Source of the DNA: CAZMMV01 sp964567475
GTDB lineage: Bacteria; Bacillota; Clostridia; Tissierellales; Tissierellaceae
DNA length: 9,423 bases
Reading direction: 5' to 3'
Assembly (NCBI GenBank): GCA_964567475.1
Contig: CAZMMV010000064.1
Location: 1 to 9,423, forward strand
Below the pieces are notes generated by a model that was given only the letters and a program-made list of their open reading frames with translations, did not search any database and had not been told where the DNA came from. This document shows, piece after piece, positions 1 to 6,496 of the stretch; the stretch's first letter is position 1, and every line of letters begins with the position of its first letter. Made by a program: the position numbers and the translations under genes.

Positions 1-631
1 GAACCCAGCTATGGGCCATAGTTCCTAAAGCAGGGATTTTAAAATCTCTATCTACGATAGTATTTGCAGTTCCTATACAGCCTCCTATAAAAGCTGCTCT
101 AGCCCCAAGTATAGCACCTTCGTAGCCTTGAGCTCTTCTAGAACCAAATTCCATTACACCTCTACCTTTTGCAGCACGTACAATTCTATTTGCTTTTGTA
201 GCTATTAAACTTTGATGATTGATAGTTAATAATACCATAGTTTCTACAAATTGAGCCTGTACTACTGGACCCCTTACTACAACAATTGGTTCTTGTGGGA
301 ATATGGGAGTTCCTTCAGGAATAGCCCATACATCACATTCAAACTTAAAATTTCTTAGATAATTTAGAAATTTTTCACTGAAGATTCCTTTGCTTTCAAA
401 ATAAGCAATATCTTCATCGTAAAATCTTAAAGATGTCAAATATTCTATTAACTGTTCTACTCCAGCCATTATAGCAAATCCACCATCATCGGGAATTGAT
501 CTAAAAAACATATCGAAATAAGCGATTTGTTCTCCCATATTATTTTCTAGATAACCATTTGCCATAGTAAACTCATAAAAATCTGCTAACATAGTAAGGT
601 TTTTCTTTTCCTTCCAGTCTAAACTAATCAT
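1..631 (-). CDS. pncB: Nicotinate phosphoribosyltransferase, N-terminal part (cut by window edge)
   Basis: The first 210 codons are visible, read from ATG 631-629; the 3' part lies beyond base 1. The enzyme joins nicotinate and PRPP to form nicotinate mononucleotide, the entry step of NAD salvage (Preiss-Handler pathway), in the cytosol. Family signatures seen: the start MLADFYEFTMANGYL, then INHQSLIATKA, then EFGSRRAQG followed by ARAAFIGGC, and GTMAHSWV at the window edge. That last segment corresponds to the region of the phosphorylated active-site histidine in this family. The start is set by an AAGGAGAT ribosome binding site (complement of 638-645). It is transcribed in the same direction as feoABC but separated from it by a strong terminator, so it is an independent unit. 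Quinolinate and nicotinamide phosphoribosyltransferases are related, but the EFGSRRAQG pattern fits the nicotinate enzyme. Confidence 0.92.
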   Translation of the reverse strand, partial: MISLDWKEKKNLTMLADFYEFTMANGYLENNMGEQIAYFDMFFRSIPDDGGFAIMAGVEQLIEYLTSLRFYDEDIAYFESKGIFSEKFLNYLRNFKFECDVWAIPEGTPIFPQEPIVVVRGPVVQAQFVETMVLLTINHQSLIATKANRIVRAAKGRGVMEFGSRRAQGYEGAILGARAAFIGGCIGTANTIVDRDFKIPALGTMAHSWV

Positions 632-662
632 TGATAATCTCCTTTTTTATATCATTGAATTA

Positions 663-690
663 ATTATACCTTATATAAAAGAAAATACAA
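663..690 (-). promoter_or_regulatory. Predicted sigma-A-type promoter of pncB
   Basis: On the minus strand a perfect TATAAT -10 (complement of 663-668) lies 16 nt downstream of a TTGTAT -35 (complement of 685-690). Initiation would fall near 656, giving a short leader before the ATG at 631. The -35 is imperfect. No operator is obvious in the AT-rich stretch 632-747. Confidence 0.6.
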
Positions 691-747
691 GAATTTATAG
701 AAAATTTAAAACAAGAAATAATAAATATAAAAATAAACATAGAAAAT

Positions 748-787
748 AAAAAAGTCTTCAACAAAGTTCTTTCTTTGTTGAAGACTT
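748..787 (-). terminator. Intrinsic terminator of the feoABC operon
   Basis: A perfect 15-bp inverted repeat (773-787 pairs with 752-766) encloses a 6-nt loop (767-772). Read on the minus strand it is followed by a run of six T, counted from inside the stem base (753-748), then A and four more T. It begins only 4 nt after the feoC stop codon. It should end feo transcription and insulate the downstream pncB gene. Confidence 0.93.
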
Positions 788-791
788 AAGT

Positions 792-1052
792 TTACATACT
801 ATCTAAGAGTTTTCTGCCTTTTTCTGTTATAGTTAAAGTTTTTAGTGGAGTAGAATTACAGCTAGACATGGGACAAGAACTACATTTTGTTTCACAAGAA
901 TGAGAACCCATATCTTCTTTTATATATCCCATTCGAGATAATTGATCTATAGCTTGTTCTACCAATGCTTCAGTAATATTTAGTTTTTTTGCAATTTCTT
1001 TTTTATCTAGTATTTTAGCTTGACTAATTTCTTTTAAAACATCTTTAATCAT
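792..1052 (-). CDS. feoC: FeoC-like winged-helix protein with four-cysteine cluster
   Basis: An 86-aa protein, third gene of the feo operon. Residues about 1-45 read as a winged-helix DNA-binding fold (helix, turn, then the recognition-like LVEQAIDQLSRMGYIKED). A Cys cluster follows: C53-x3-C57-x2-C60-x4-C65. The C-terminus (residues 71-86, LTITEKGRKLL) resembles a wing strand plus helix. In the FeoC family the Cys cluster can bind an Fe-S cluster, and the protein is proposed to regulate FeoB or the operon; which of these applies here cannot be seen. The ATG at 1052-1050 follows an AGGAGGGA site that overlaps the feoB stop codon (1065-1063), so translation of the two is probably coupled. The assignment rests on context plus the Cys motif, since these small proteins diverge quickly. 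Confidence 0.8.
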   Translation of the reverse strand: MIKDVLKEISQAKILDKKEIAKKLNITEALVEQAIDQLSRMGYIKEDMGSHSCETKCSSCPMSSCNSTPLKTLTITEKGRKLLDSM

Positions 1053-1062
1053 ATAATCCCTC

Positions 1063-3057
1063 CTAGAAACCTAATAAACTGCCAATTTGGTATATCAAAA
1101 CAGCCATTATCCATGCAATAATGAAGGGGTAAACTGCCATAAATATAGCCCATTTTGTAGAAGCTGTTTCTTTTTTTACAGTAGCTATTACAGCAGCACA
1201 AGGAGTGTATAAAAGTGTCATAACTAAAAATGAAGTAGCACTAAGTGGTGTAAAAGCACCTTGTAAAGCGCCAACTAACTTAGAACCTTCACTGACTCCA
1301 GCATAAACCATACCAAGTGTTGCCACTACAGCCTCCTTAGCAGCTAATCCTGCAAACAAACCAACTGATGCCTGCCAAGTGCCAAATCCAGCAGGTTTAA
1401 ATATTGGAGCTATAAAAGTACCAATTTTTCCTAGTAAACTGTGTTGACTGTGAGCTTCTACTCCAATAGGAAGTACTGATAAAATCCAAAGCAATGAAAC
1501 TACTGCAAAAATAATTGTTCCTGCTTTTTGAACAAAGGCTTTAACCTTTCCCCACATATCTTTCATTACATATTTAAAAATAGGTAATCTATAAGGAGGT
1601 AGCTCCATTATAAAATGGGATGTTTCTCCTTTAAACAAAGTTTTAGAAAATATTTTTCCCATTATCAATGCTACTATAATTCCTAAAAAGTAAAGGGAAA
1701 AAAGAACCAATCCTCCATTATCAGGGAAAAAGGCAGCTATAAACATTGTATATATTGGTATCTTAGCCCCACATGACATAAAAGGATTGATAAGTAAGGC
1801 TATCATTCGATCTTTTTTATTTTCTAAAGTTCTAGTAGACATTATGCCAGGAACATTACATCCAAAACCAATAATCATAGATATAAAGGTTTTACCATGA
1901 AGCCCAAGAGTTCTCATCAATCCATCCATTACATATGCAGCTCTAGCCATATAACCTGTATCTTCTAATATGCCTAAAAATAAATATAAAACTGCAATTA
2001 AGGGAATAAATTCAAGTACTGCTCCTACTCCAGCAAAAAGACCGTCTGATATAAAGTCTAAAATCCATTGTGGAGATCCTATATTAGCTAAAAATCCTAC
2101 TATAGTATTAGCTAGGAAGTCTACTATACTTACCATATACTCGCCTAAGAGATCTTCTCCTATAAAAAAAGTTAATTGAAAAATAACAAACATAATTAGT
2201 GCAAAAATAGGTATACCAAAATACTTATGTGTGACTACTTTATCTATCTTATCTGTTAAAGTCTCAATTTCTTCTTCAGGTCTTTTGATGCTTTTTTTTA
2301 CAATATTAGTTATAAAATTATATCTTTTATCTACTATCTCCAATTCGTATTCCATAGATTTTTCTTCCATAGAGGAAAGAAGATCAATTATCTTTTGATC
2401 ATTACTATCGTTAAGTAATTTACATATTTCTTTATCACCTTCTAGTGACTTTAAAGCTATCCATCTTTTAGGATAATCAAAAGTTAAATTAGAAATAACT
2501 TTTTCTATATTTTCTATTCCTTTATCTATTTCATCTCCATAAGTAAAAGATTTACTTATATTATCCTTTTTATCCATAAGTTCAATAGATTTTTCAATTA
2601 AATCATCTAAGCCTTTAGATTTAGATGCAATGGTAGGAATAGCCGGTATACCTAAATCCTTGGATAGATTATCTATATCTATCTTGATATTTTTTTGTTT
2701 AGCTTCGTCCATCATATTAAGGGCAATAATTATATTTGCGCCCATTTCCATTAATTGAGTGGTCAAATAAAGATTTCTCTCTATATTAGTAGAATCTATT
2801 ACATTGACTACTATATCTGGATTTCCTTTCAGAATATAATCTCTGGCTACGATTTCATCTTCTGAATATGCCCCAAGACTATAGGTACCAGGTAAATCTA
2901 CAACCTTATATTTTATATCTTTATATTTAAAACTACCTTCTTTTTTCTCAACAGTAACTCCTGGCCAGTTTCCCACATGTTGATTGGAACCGGTTAAAGC
3001 ATTAAATAAGGTAGTCTTTCCACTATTAGGATTTCCTACAAATGCAATAGTTTTCAA
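1063..3057 (-). CDS. feoB: Ferrous iron transport protein FeoB
   Basis: A 664-aa inner-membrane Fe(II) importer with a cytosolic GTPase domain fused to a multi-spanning permease. Visible G-protein motifs: G1 GNPNSGKT (residues 8-15), G3 DLPG (54-57), G4 NMMD (114-117), and a G5-like IASKSKG near 143-149. A helical linker of about 100 residues follows, then the membrane part from about residue 280. That part carries the Gate motif GFGCNVPGIMSTRTLENKKDR-like segment, FMSCGAKIPIY, and the second gate GLFAGLAAKEAVV. The length is normal for Firmicutes FeoB, shorter than the enterobacterial protein. Translation starts at a TTG (3057-3055), supported by a strong AAGGAGGA site (complement of 3064-3071) 6 nt upstream. 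It lies 20 nt after feoA and just before feoC. No motif is missing. Confidence 0.97.
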   Translation of the reverse strand: MKTIAFVGNPNSGKTTLFNALTGSNQHVGNWPGVTVEKKEGSFKYKDIKYKVVDLPGTYSLGAYSEDEIVARDYILKGNPDIVVNVIDSTNIERNLYLTTQLMEMGANIIIALNMMDEAKQKNIKIDIDNLSKDLGIPAIPTIASKSKGLDDLIEKSIELMDKKDNISKSFTYGDEIDKGIENIEKVISNLTFDYPKRWIALKSLEGDKEICKLLNDSNDQKIIDLLSSMEEKSMEYELEIVDKRYNFITNIVKKSIKRPEEEIETLTDKIDKVVTHKYFGIPIFALIMFVIFQLTFFIGEDLLGEYMVSIVDFLANTIVGFLANIGSPQWILDFISDGLFAGVGAVLEFIPLIAVLYLFLGILEDTGYMARAAYVMDGLMRTLGLHGKTFISMIIGFGCNVPGIMSTRTLENKKDRMIALLINPFMSCGAKIPIYTMFIAAFFPDNGGLVLFSLYFLGIIVALIMGKIFSKTLFKGETSHFIMELPPYRLPIFKYVMKDMWGKVKAFVQKAGTIIFAVVSLLWILSVLPIGVEAHSQHSLLGKIGTFIAPIFKPAGFGTWQASVGLFAGLAAKEAVVATLGMVYAGVSEGSKLVGALQGAFTPLSATSFLVMTLLYTPCAAVIATVKKETASTKWAIFMAVYPFIIAWIMAVLIYQIGSLLGF

Positions 3058-3077
3058 ATAAAATCCTCCTTTTTACA

Positions 3078-3311
3078 TTATGATATTTTTTCTTCAATAA
3101 AGACATGTGATGCCAGCCCTCTTCCCAAGGCTAATTTATTTCCAGAAATATTTAGTATTATAGGACCAAAGTCATTTTTTACAACTTTAAATATAGCGCC
3201 TTTATGAAGTCCTAGCTCATATAATCTCTTTTTAGCAGTACATCCACCAGAAATTTCTCTTATTTTGCCATAGTCATTAGCTTTTAAAAAATTTAACGAT
3301 GTATTATTCAT
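3078..3311 (-). CDS. feoA: FeoA, small SH3-like partner of FeoB
   Basis: A 77-aa cytosolic protein of the FeoA/SH3-like family, first gene of the operon. The family pattern is seen in GGCTAKKRLYELGLHKGA (about residues 22-39) and in the C-terminal LGRGLASHVFIEE, where FeoA proteins end in a strand such as ALGRGLA-x-I-V. FeoA is needed for FeoB-mediated Fe(II) uptake and is thought to bind FeoB or modulate its activity; it has no catalytic motif. The ATG at 3311-3309 is preceded by an AAAGGAT ribosome binding site. The leader contains the promoter and Fur box described separately. Confidence 0.93.
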   Translation of the reverse strand: MNNTSLNFLKANDYGKIREISGGCTAKKRLYELGLHKGAIFKVVKNDFGPIILNISGNKLALGRGLASHVFIEEKIS

Positions 3312-3374
3312 ATTGCATCATCCTTTCAAGTTTGTTTTCAGTAGATATGAATATTATATATATTAGGGGTTATT

Positions 3375-3389
3375 TGATAATCATTATCA
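3375..3389. promoter_or_regulatory. Fur box of the feo operon
   Basis: TGATAATCATTATCA is an exact 7-1-7 palindrome and matches the classic Fur consensus core. It lies a few bases downstream of the predicted feo transcription start (near 3397), where bound Fe-Fur would block initiation or clearance. This predicts shut-off of iron uptake in iron-replete cells. It is about 150 bp from the copA promoter, so it probably acts only on feo. Confidence 0.92.
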
Positions 3390-3403
3390 GTATCGGTATT
3401 CAA

Positions 3404-3432
3404 ATTATACAGTACTTTTATAATAAAATCAA
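3404..3432 (-). promoter_or_regulatory. Promoter of feoABC
   Basis: On the minus strand a TTGATT -35 (complement of 3427-3432) and a perfect TATAAT -10 (complement of 3404-3409) are spaced by 17 nt. The Fur box follows directly downstream. The predicted leader to the feoA ATG is about 85 nt and contains no further structure I could support. Confidence 0.85.
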
Positions 3433-3542
3433 TAGTTATATAAAATTAATATAGACAAATATTGGATAGGCTTATTTGAGCTTATCAGAAATAATTGATT
3501 AATTATAGATATTAAAAGGAATAATAAAAATATAAGGATTAT

Positions 3543-3571
3543 TTGACAAAGATAAAAAATGATTGTATAAT
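3543..3571 (+). promoter_or_regulatory. Promoter of the copA-copZ-csoR operon
   Basis: A perfect TTGACA -35 (3543-3548) and a perfect TATAAT -10 (3566-3571) are spaced by 17 nt. Such a full-consensus promoter would be very strong if unregulated, consistent with tight control by the operator overlapping the start site. Initiation is predicted near 3578, giving a leader of about 40 nt to the copA ATG at 3617. The 110 bp between this -35 and the divergent feo -35 is AT-rich and shows no clear further site. Confidence 0.92.
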
Positions 3572-3576
3572 TTAAA

Positions 3577-3601
3577 TACACCTACCCGGGGAGGGGGTGT
3601 A
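3577..3601. promoter_or_regulatory. CsoR-type copper operator
   Basis: An interrupted palindrome with TACACC (3577-3582) and GGTGTA (3596-3601) arms around a G/C-rich core (CCCGGGGAGGGGG, 3585-3597). CsoR operators are known as pseudo-palindromes with runs of C then G between TA-flanked arms, and this one stands out sharply against the AT-rich surroundings. It covers the predicted start site, fitting repression by apo-CsoR and release when Cu(I) binds. The regulator is encoded by the last gene of the operon, so the circuit is autoregulated. Confidence 0.85.
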
Positions 3602-3604
3602 AAA

Positions 3605-3609
3605 AGGAG
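3605..3609 (+). promoter_or_regulatory. Ribosome binding site that fixes the copA start upstream of the TGA
   Basis: AGGAG (3605-3609, in a purine-rich AAAAAGGAGTG context) lies 7 nt before ATG 3617. By contrast, TTG 3734, the first start candidate after the TGA, has no purine-rich ribosome binding site in front of it (GCTCTTAACAAA). This argues that ribosomes start before the TGA and must read through it. Confidence 0.9.
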
Positions 3610-3616
3610 TGATAAA

Positions 3617-5818
3617 ATGACAGCTAAAAAAGATAATGATAATATAGAAGTAGATTTAGTAAAAAGGACATTATTGGTTGGAGGTATGACTTGAGCGGCC
3701 TGTTCTACAAGAGTAGGTAATGCTCTTAACAAATTGGAAGGCGTAGTGAATGCAACAGTGAACTTGTCTACAAATAAAGCTATAGTAGAATATCAAGAGG
3801 GTACCATAGATGATGAATTATTGGTTGAAACTGTTGAAAAGGCTGGATATAAGGCAGAGATAGAAGTTGAAAGAGATCTAGATAAAGAAAGAAAATTAAG
3901 AGAAAAGGAAATTAAGTCTCTAAAGACATCCTTTATTATATCAGCAATATTTAGTATACCATTATTTTCAGCTATGTTTTTTCATATGGCAGGAATCGAT
4001 AATATATTAGGAAATGGTTGGTTTCAATTAGCTCTTGCAAGTCCAGTTCAATTTATTATAGGCTGGAGGTTTTATAAAGGCGCATTTAATTCCTTAAGAG
4101 GTGGAGGAGCTAATATGGATGTTTTAGTATCCATGGGAACCTCAGCAGCCTATTTTTACAGTGTCTACAACCTATTAACAGGAGTTCATGAATATTACTT
4201 TGAAGCTTCTGCAGTTATTATAACCTTAATACTTCTAGGTAAGACATTTGAAGCAATAGCTAAAGGAAAAACTTCTGAAGCCATAAGGAAACTAATGGGT
4301 CTACAAGCTAAGACTGCTAGAGTTATAAAAGATGGAAAAGAAGTAGATATTCCAATAGAAGAAGTGGAAATAGGAGATATTATAGTAGTTAGACCTGGGG
4401 AAAAGTTACCTGTTGATGGAATAATAACCCAAGGGAATTCATCAATAGATGAGTCAATGATAACAGGTGAAAGTATTCCAGTAGATAAAACAATAGATGA
4501 TGAAGTAGTAGGAGCAACTATAAATAAATTTGGAAGTTTTAGATTTAGGGCAACAAAAATAGGTAAGGACACAGTACTTGCTCAAATAGTTAAGTTAGTA
4601 GAAGAAGCTCAAGGATCTAAGGCTCCTGTACAAAGATTGGCAGATAAGATATCTGGAATATTTGTTCCAATAGTAGTGGGGATAGCATTATTAACATTTT
4701 TAGTATTCTATTTTATAGAAGGTAGTTTTAATATAGGACTTGTCAATGCAGTAGCTGTTCTTGTAATAGCTTGTCCTTGTTCTTTAGGATTAGCAACACC
4801 TACTGCCATAATGGTAGCCACAGGAAAAGCTGCAGAGCATGGAATACTCATTAAATCAGGTGAGCATCTAGAGAGAGCCCATAAAATGGATGCAATAGTC
4901 TTTGACAAGACTGGAACAATAACTAAAGGTGATCCTGAAGTAACAGATATATTAACCTTTCAGGATATGGATAGAAATCAGCTTCTTAGAATTGCAGCAT
5001 CAATAGAAAAAACCTCAGAACATCCACTAGGTCAAGCAATAGTAAATAAAGCTGAAGAAGAATCATTAAGTTTAACAGAAGCAGAGGCTTTTGTAGCAGT
5101 AGCTGGTAAGGGTTTGAAATCAAAATTTCAAGGTAAAGAAACATTTATAGGAAATAGAAAATTAATGAAGGAAAACAATATATCTATAAAGGATGTAGAA
5201 AAGGATTTATTAAGATTGGAAGAAGAAGGAAAGACAGCAATGCTTTTAGCTATTGATGGAAAGTTATCTGGAATAATAGCCGTAGCAGATCAGATAAAAG
5301 AAACATCTAAAGAAGCCATAGAAAAATTAAAGTCTATGGGATTAGATATATATATGATTACTGGAGACAATGAAAGAACAGCCAAAGCTATAGCTAATCA
5401 AGTTGCTATAGTAAATGTATTGGCTGAAGTTCTTCCAGAAAACAAAGCAAAAGAAATAGAGAAATTAAAAACAAATGGAAAACATGTAGGAATGGTAGGA
5501 GACGGAATAAATGACGCTCCAGCCCTTGTAGCAGCAGATATAGGCTTTGCTATAGGAACTGGGACAGATGTTGCTATGGAAGCTGCTGATATCACTTTAA
5601 TGAGTGGAGATTTATTAGGTCTAGTAACAGCAATTAGATTAAGCCATAGAACTATGAGAACCATAAAACAAAACTTATTTTGGGCATTCTTTTATAATAG
5701 TATAGGAATACCCTTTGCAGCTCTAGGTTTTTTGAATCCAATGGTGGCAGGAGCGGCAATGGCATTTAGTTCAGTTTCAGTAGTGACCAATTCACTTAGA
5801 TTGAAGAATTTTAAATAA
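3617..5818 (+). CDS. copA: Cu(I)-exporting P1B-type ATPase, probable selenoprotein (in-frame TGA at codon 26)
   Basis: A 733-codon membrane pump that exports Cu(I) from the cytosol with ATP. One N-terminal HMA domain (about residues 16-85) carries the motif GMT-[TGA]-AAC. TGA at 3692-3694 is codon 26, exactly where the family has the first metal-binding Cys; C29 is intact. The core is complete: TGES (283-286, actuator), CPC (386-388, membrane Cu site), DKTGT with phosphorylated D430, HP (469-470, ATP site) and GDGINDAP (628-635). The YN and MAFSS motifs of the last two helices mark the Cu(I) class (P1B-1). ATG 3617 is chosen for its ribosome binding site, its position after promoter and operator, and because the HMA domain begins upstream of the TGA. 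The gene leads copA-copZ-csoR. I read TGA as selenocysteine because the rest of the frame is undamaged and a hairpin follows. Alternatives are a nonsense mutation, a sequencing error or near-cognate readthrough. If it is a stop, the only products are a 25-aa peptide or a pump lacking the HMA domain. Confidence 0.85.
3692..3725 (+). other. Candidate selenocysteine UGA codon with SECIS-like stem-loop
   Basis: TGA (3692-3694) is followed at once by a stem-loop that uses its own G and A. Bases 3693-3706 pair with 3725-3721 and 3718-3710, giving 14 pairs (6 GC, 4 AU, 4 GU) with a 2-nt bulge (AA, 3719-3720) and an ACA loop (3707-3709). An alternative tip is CUAC-AAGA-GUAG (3705-3716). Bacterial SECIS elements lie in the coding region just downstream of the UGA and bind SelB. 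Two features fit poorly. The tightest fold does not put a G at the first two loop positions, as most bacterial SECIS models want; a looser fold closing at CCU/AGG gives a loop starting GU. The loop is also closer to the UGA than in E. coli fdhF. The codons after TGA, GCG GCC, are GC-rich for this genome, which would suit a constrained RNA structure. Confidence 0.62.
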
Positions 5819-5833
5819 TAGGAGGAATTTATT

Positions 5834-6040
5834 ATGAAAAAAGTTTTATTAGTAGAAGGTATGTCATGTGGACATTGTGAAAAGGCTGTAAAAGATGCAC
5901 TTGGTGAATTAGATGGGGTAAAGTTAGTGAATGTAAATTTAGATAGTAAAAAGGTAGAAGTAGAAGGAGAAAAATTACAAGATAATATTCTTAAAGAAGC
6001 GGTAGAAGAAGCTGGTTACCATGTATTAGAAATTAAATAA
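5834..6040 (+). CDS. copZ: Copper chaperone CopZ (HMA domain protein)
   Basis: A 68-aa single HMA-domain protein that binds Cu(I) in the cytosol and hands it to CopA. The binding motif GMSCGHC gives C12 and C15, with ordinary Cys at both positions, in contrast to the TGA in the paired CopA domain. The rest fits the beta-alpha-beta-beta-alpha-beta fold, ending in the typical EEAGYHVLEIK. The ATG is preceded by GGAGG (5821-5825), 15 nt after the copA stop, so it is co-transcribed with copA and probably made in step with it. The length is typical of CopZ. Confidence 0.95.
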   Translation: MKKVLLVEGMSCGHCEKAVKDALGELDGVKLVNVNLDSKKVEVEGEKLQDNILKEAVEEAGYHVLEIK

Positions 6041-6060
6041 AAGGTTAAAGGCGTGATATT

Positions 6061-6330
6061 ATGAATCCAGGTAAGAAAAAAGCTACGATTAAATTAAAGA
6101 CAGCTAGAGGTCAAATTGATGGGATAATTAAGATGTTAGAAAATGATAGGTATTGTGTAGATATATCTACACAGATTTTATCAGCAATTGGACTTTTAAA
6201 GAAAGCAAATATAGATGTATTGAATAGTCATATAAGAACCTGTGTATCTACAGCAATATTAGAAAGTGAAGATCAGGGAGAAGAAAAGATAGAAGAGATT
6301 ATAAACATAATAGATAAATATATAAAATAA
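6061..6330 (+). CDS. csoR: CsoR-family copper-sensing repressor
   Basis: An 89-aa all-helical DNA-binding protein of the CsoR/RcnR (DUF156) family. The Cu(I) ligand pattern is complete: C32 (RYCVDIS), H57 and C61 (NSHIRTC), with the 25- and 4-residue spacings of CsoR. This separates it from CstR-type persulfide sensors, which lack the His, and from the Ni/Co sensors RcnR/InrS, which add an N-terminal His. The N-terminal segment with TARGQIDGIIKML is the conserved first helix. Start ATG 6061 lies 20 nt after copZ with a weak ribosome binding site (AAAGGCG, 6047-6053), so less repressor than pump or chaperone may be made. It should bind the operator at 3577-3601 and be displaced by Cu(I). Confidence 0.94.
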   Translation: MNPGKKKATIKLKTARGQIDGIIKMLENDRYCVDISTQILSAIGLLKKANIDVLNSHIRTCVSTAILESEDQGEEKIEEIINIIDKYIK

Positions 6331-6343
6331 TAATGTAAAAGAT

Positions 6344-6382
6344 AAGAGCAAGTTATAAGAAGTCTTTATAATTTGCTCTTTT
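6344..6382 (+). terminator. Intrinsic terminator after csoR
   Basis: Bases 6344-6358 pair with 6366-6380 (15 bp, one G-U) around a 7-nt loop, followed by only four T in a row (6379-6382) before GGG. It lies 13 nt after the csoR stop and ahead of the next promoter. The short T-run may make it incomplete. An A-run on the left arm side could give weak activity in the other direction too. Confidence 0.8.
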
Positions 6383-6404
6383 GGGTATATATAATAAATA
6401 GCAA

Positions 6405-6433
6405 TTGATTTTTGTTACGAAATTTATTATAAT
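6405..6433 (+). promoter_or_regulatory. Promoter of the dnaJ-like/clpB operon
   Basis: TTGATT -35 (6405-6410) and a perfect TATAAT -10 (6428-6433) are spaced by 17 nt. Initiation is predicted near 6440, right at the CtsR site, with a leader of about 57 nt to the dnaJ-like ATG. Confidence 0.87.
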
Positions 6434-6442
6434 TATAGTAAA

Positions 6443-6459
6443 GGTCAAAGAAAGTCAAA
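6443..6459 (+). promoter_or_regulatory. CtsR heptad operator
   Basis: GGTCAAA (6443-6449), a GAA spacer, then AGTCAAA (6453-6459). This is an exact match to the tandem heptad A/GGTCAAA-NAN-A/GGTCAAA recognised by CtsR, the class III heat-shock repressor of Firmicutes. It overlaps the predicted start site, fitting repression at normal temperature. The ctsR gene is not in the window. Confidence 0.92.
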
Positions 6460-6496
6460 AGAACTTTTTCATATTTAATAGGGAAGGAGTGAATTC

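Noticed and set aside
3465..3486. Imperfect inverted repeat (GATAGGC / GCTTATC) between the divergent promoters
   Set aside because: Only 7 pairs including one G-U, no T-run, and no match to a known operator; expected by chance in AT-rich DNA.
3491..3506. AT-only palindrome ATAATT-GATT-AATTAT
   Set aside because: Low complexity and no Fur, CsoR or other consensus; such palindromes are common at this base composition.
3499..3732. Minus-strand frame opposite the copA promoter and HMA region
   Set aside because: It overlaps the cop promoter, operator and the copA start, has no ribosome binding site and resembles no family; it is an antisense shadow.
3734..5818. copA starting at TTG 3734, giving a 694-aa pump
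   Set aside because: No ribosome binding site precedes this TTG and it lies inside the HMA domain, after the metal motif. The HMA domain clearly continues upstream to ATG 3617, which has a good ribosome binding site, promoter and operator.
3617..5818. copA as a pseudogene
   Set aside because: Only one TGA interrupts the frame and every catalytic motif downstream is intact. Promoter, operator and the co-operonic genes are also intact. A very recent nonsense mutation cannot be fully excluded.
6383..6496. Search for a CIRCE (HrcA) element upstream of the dnaJ-like gene
   Set aside because: No TTAGCACTC/GAGTGCTAA arms are present; the CtsR heptads explain heat-shock control.
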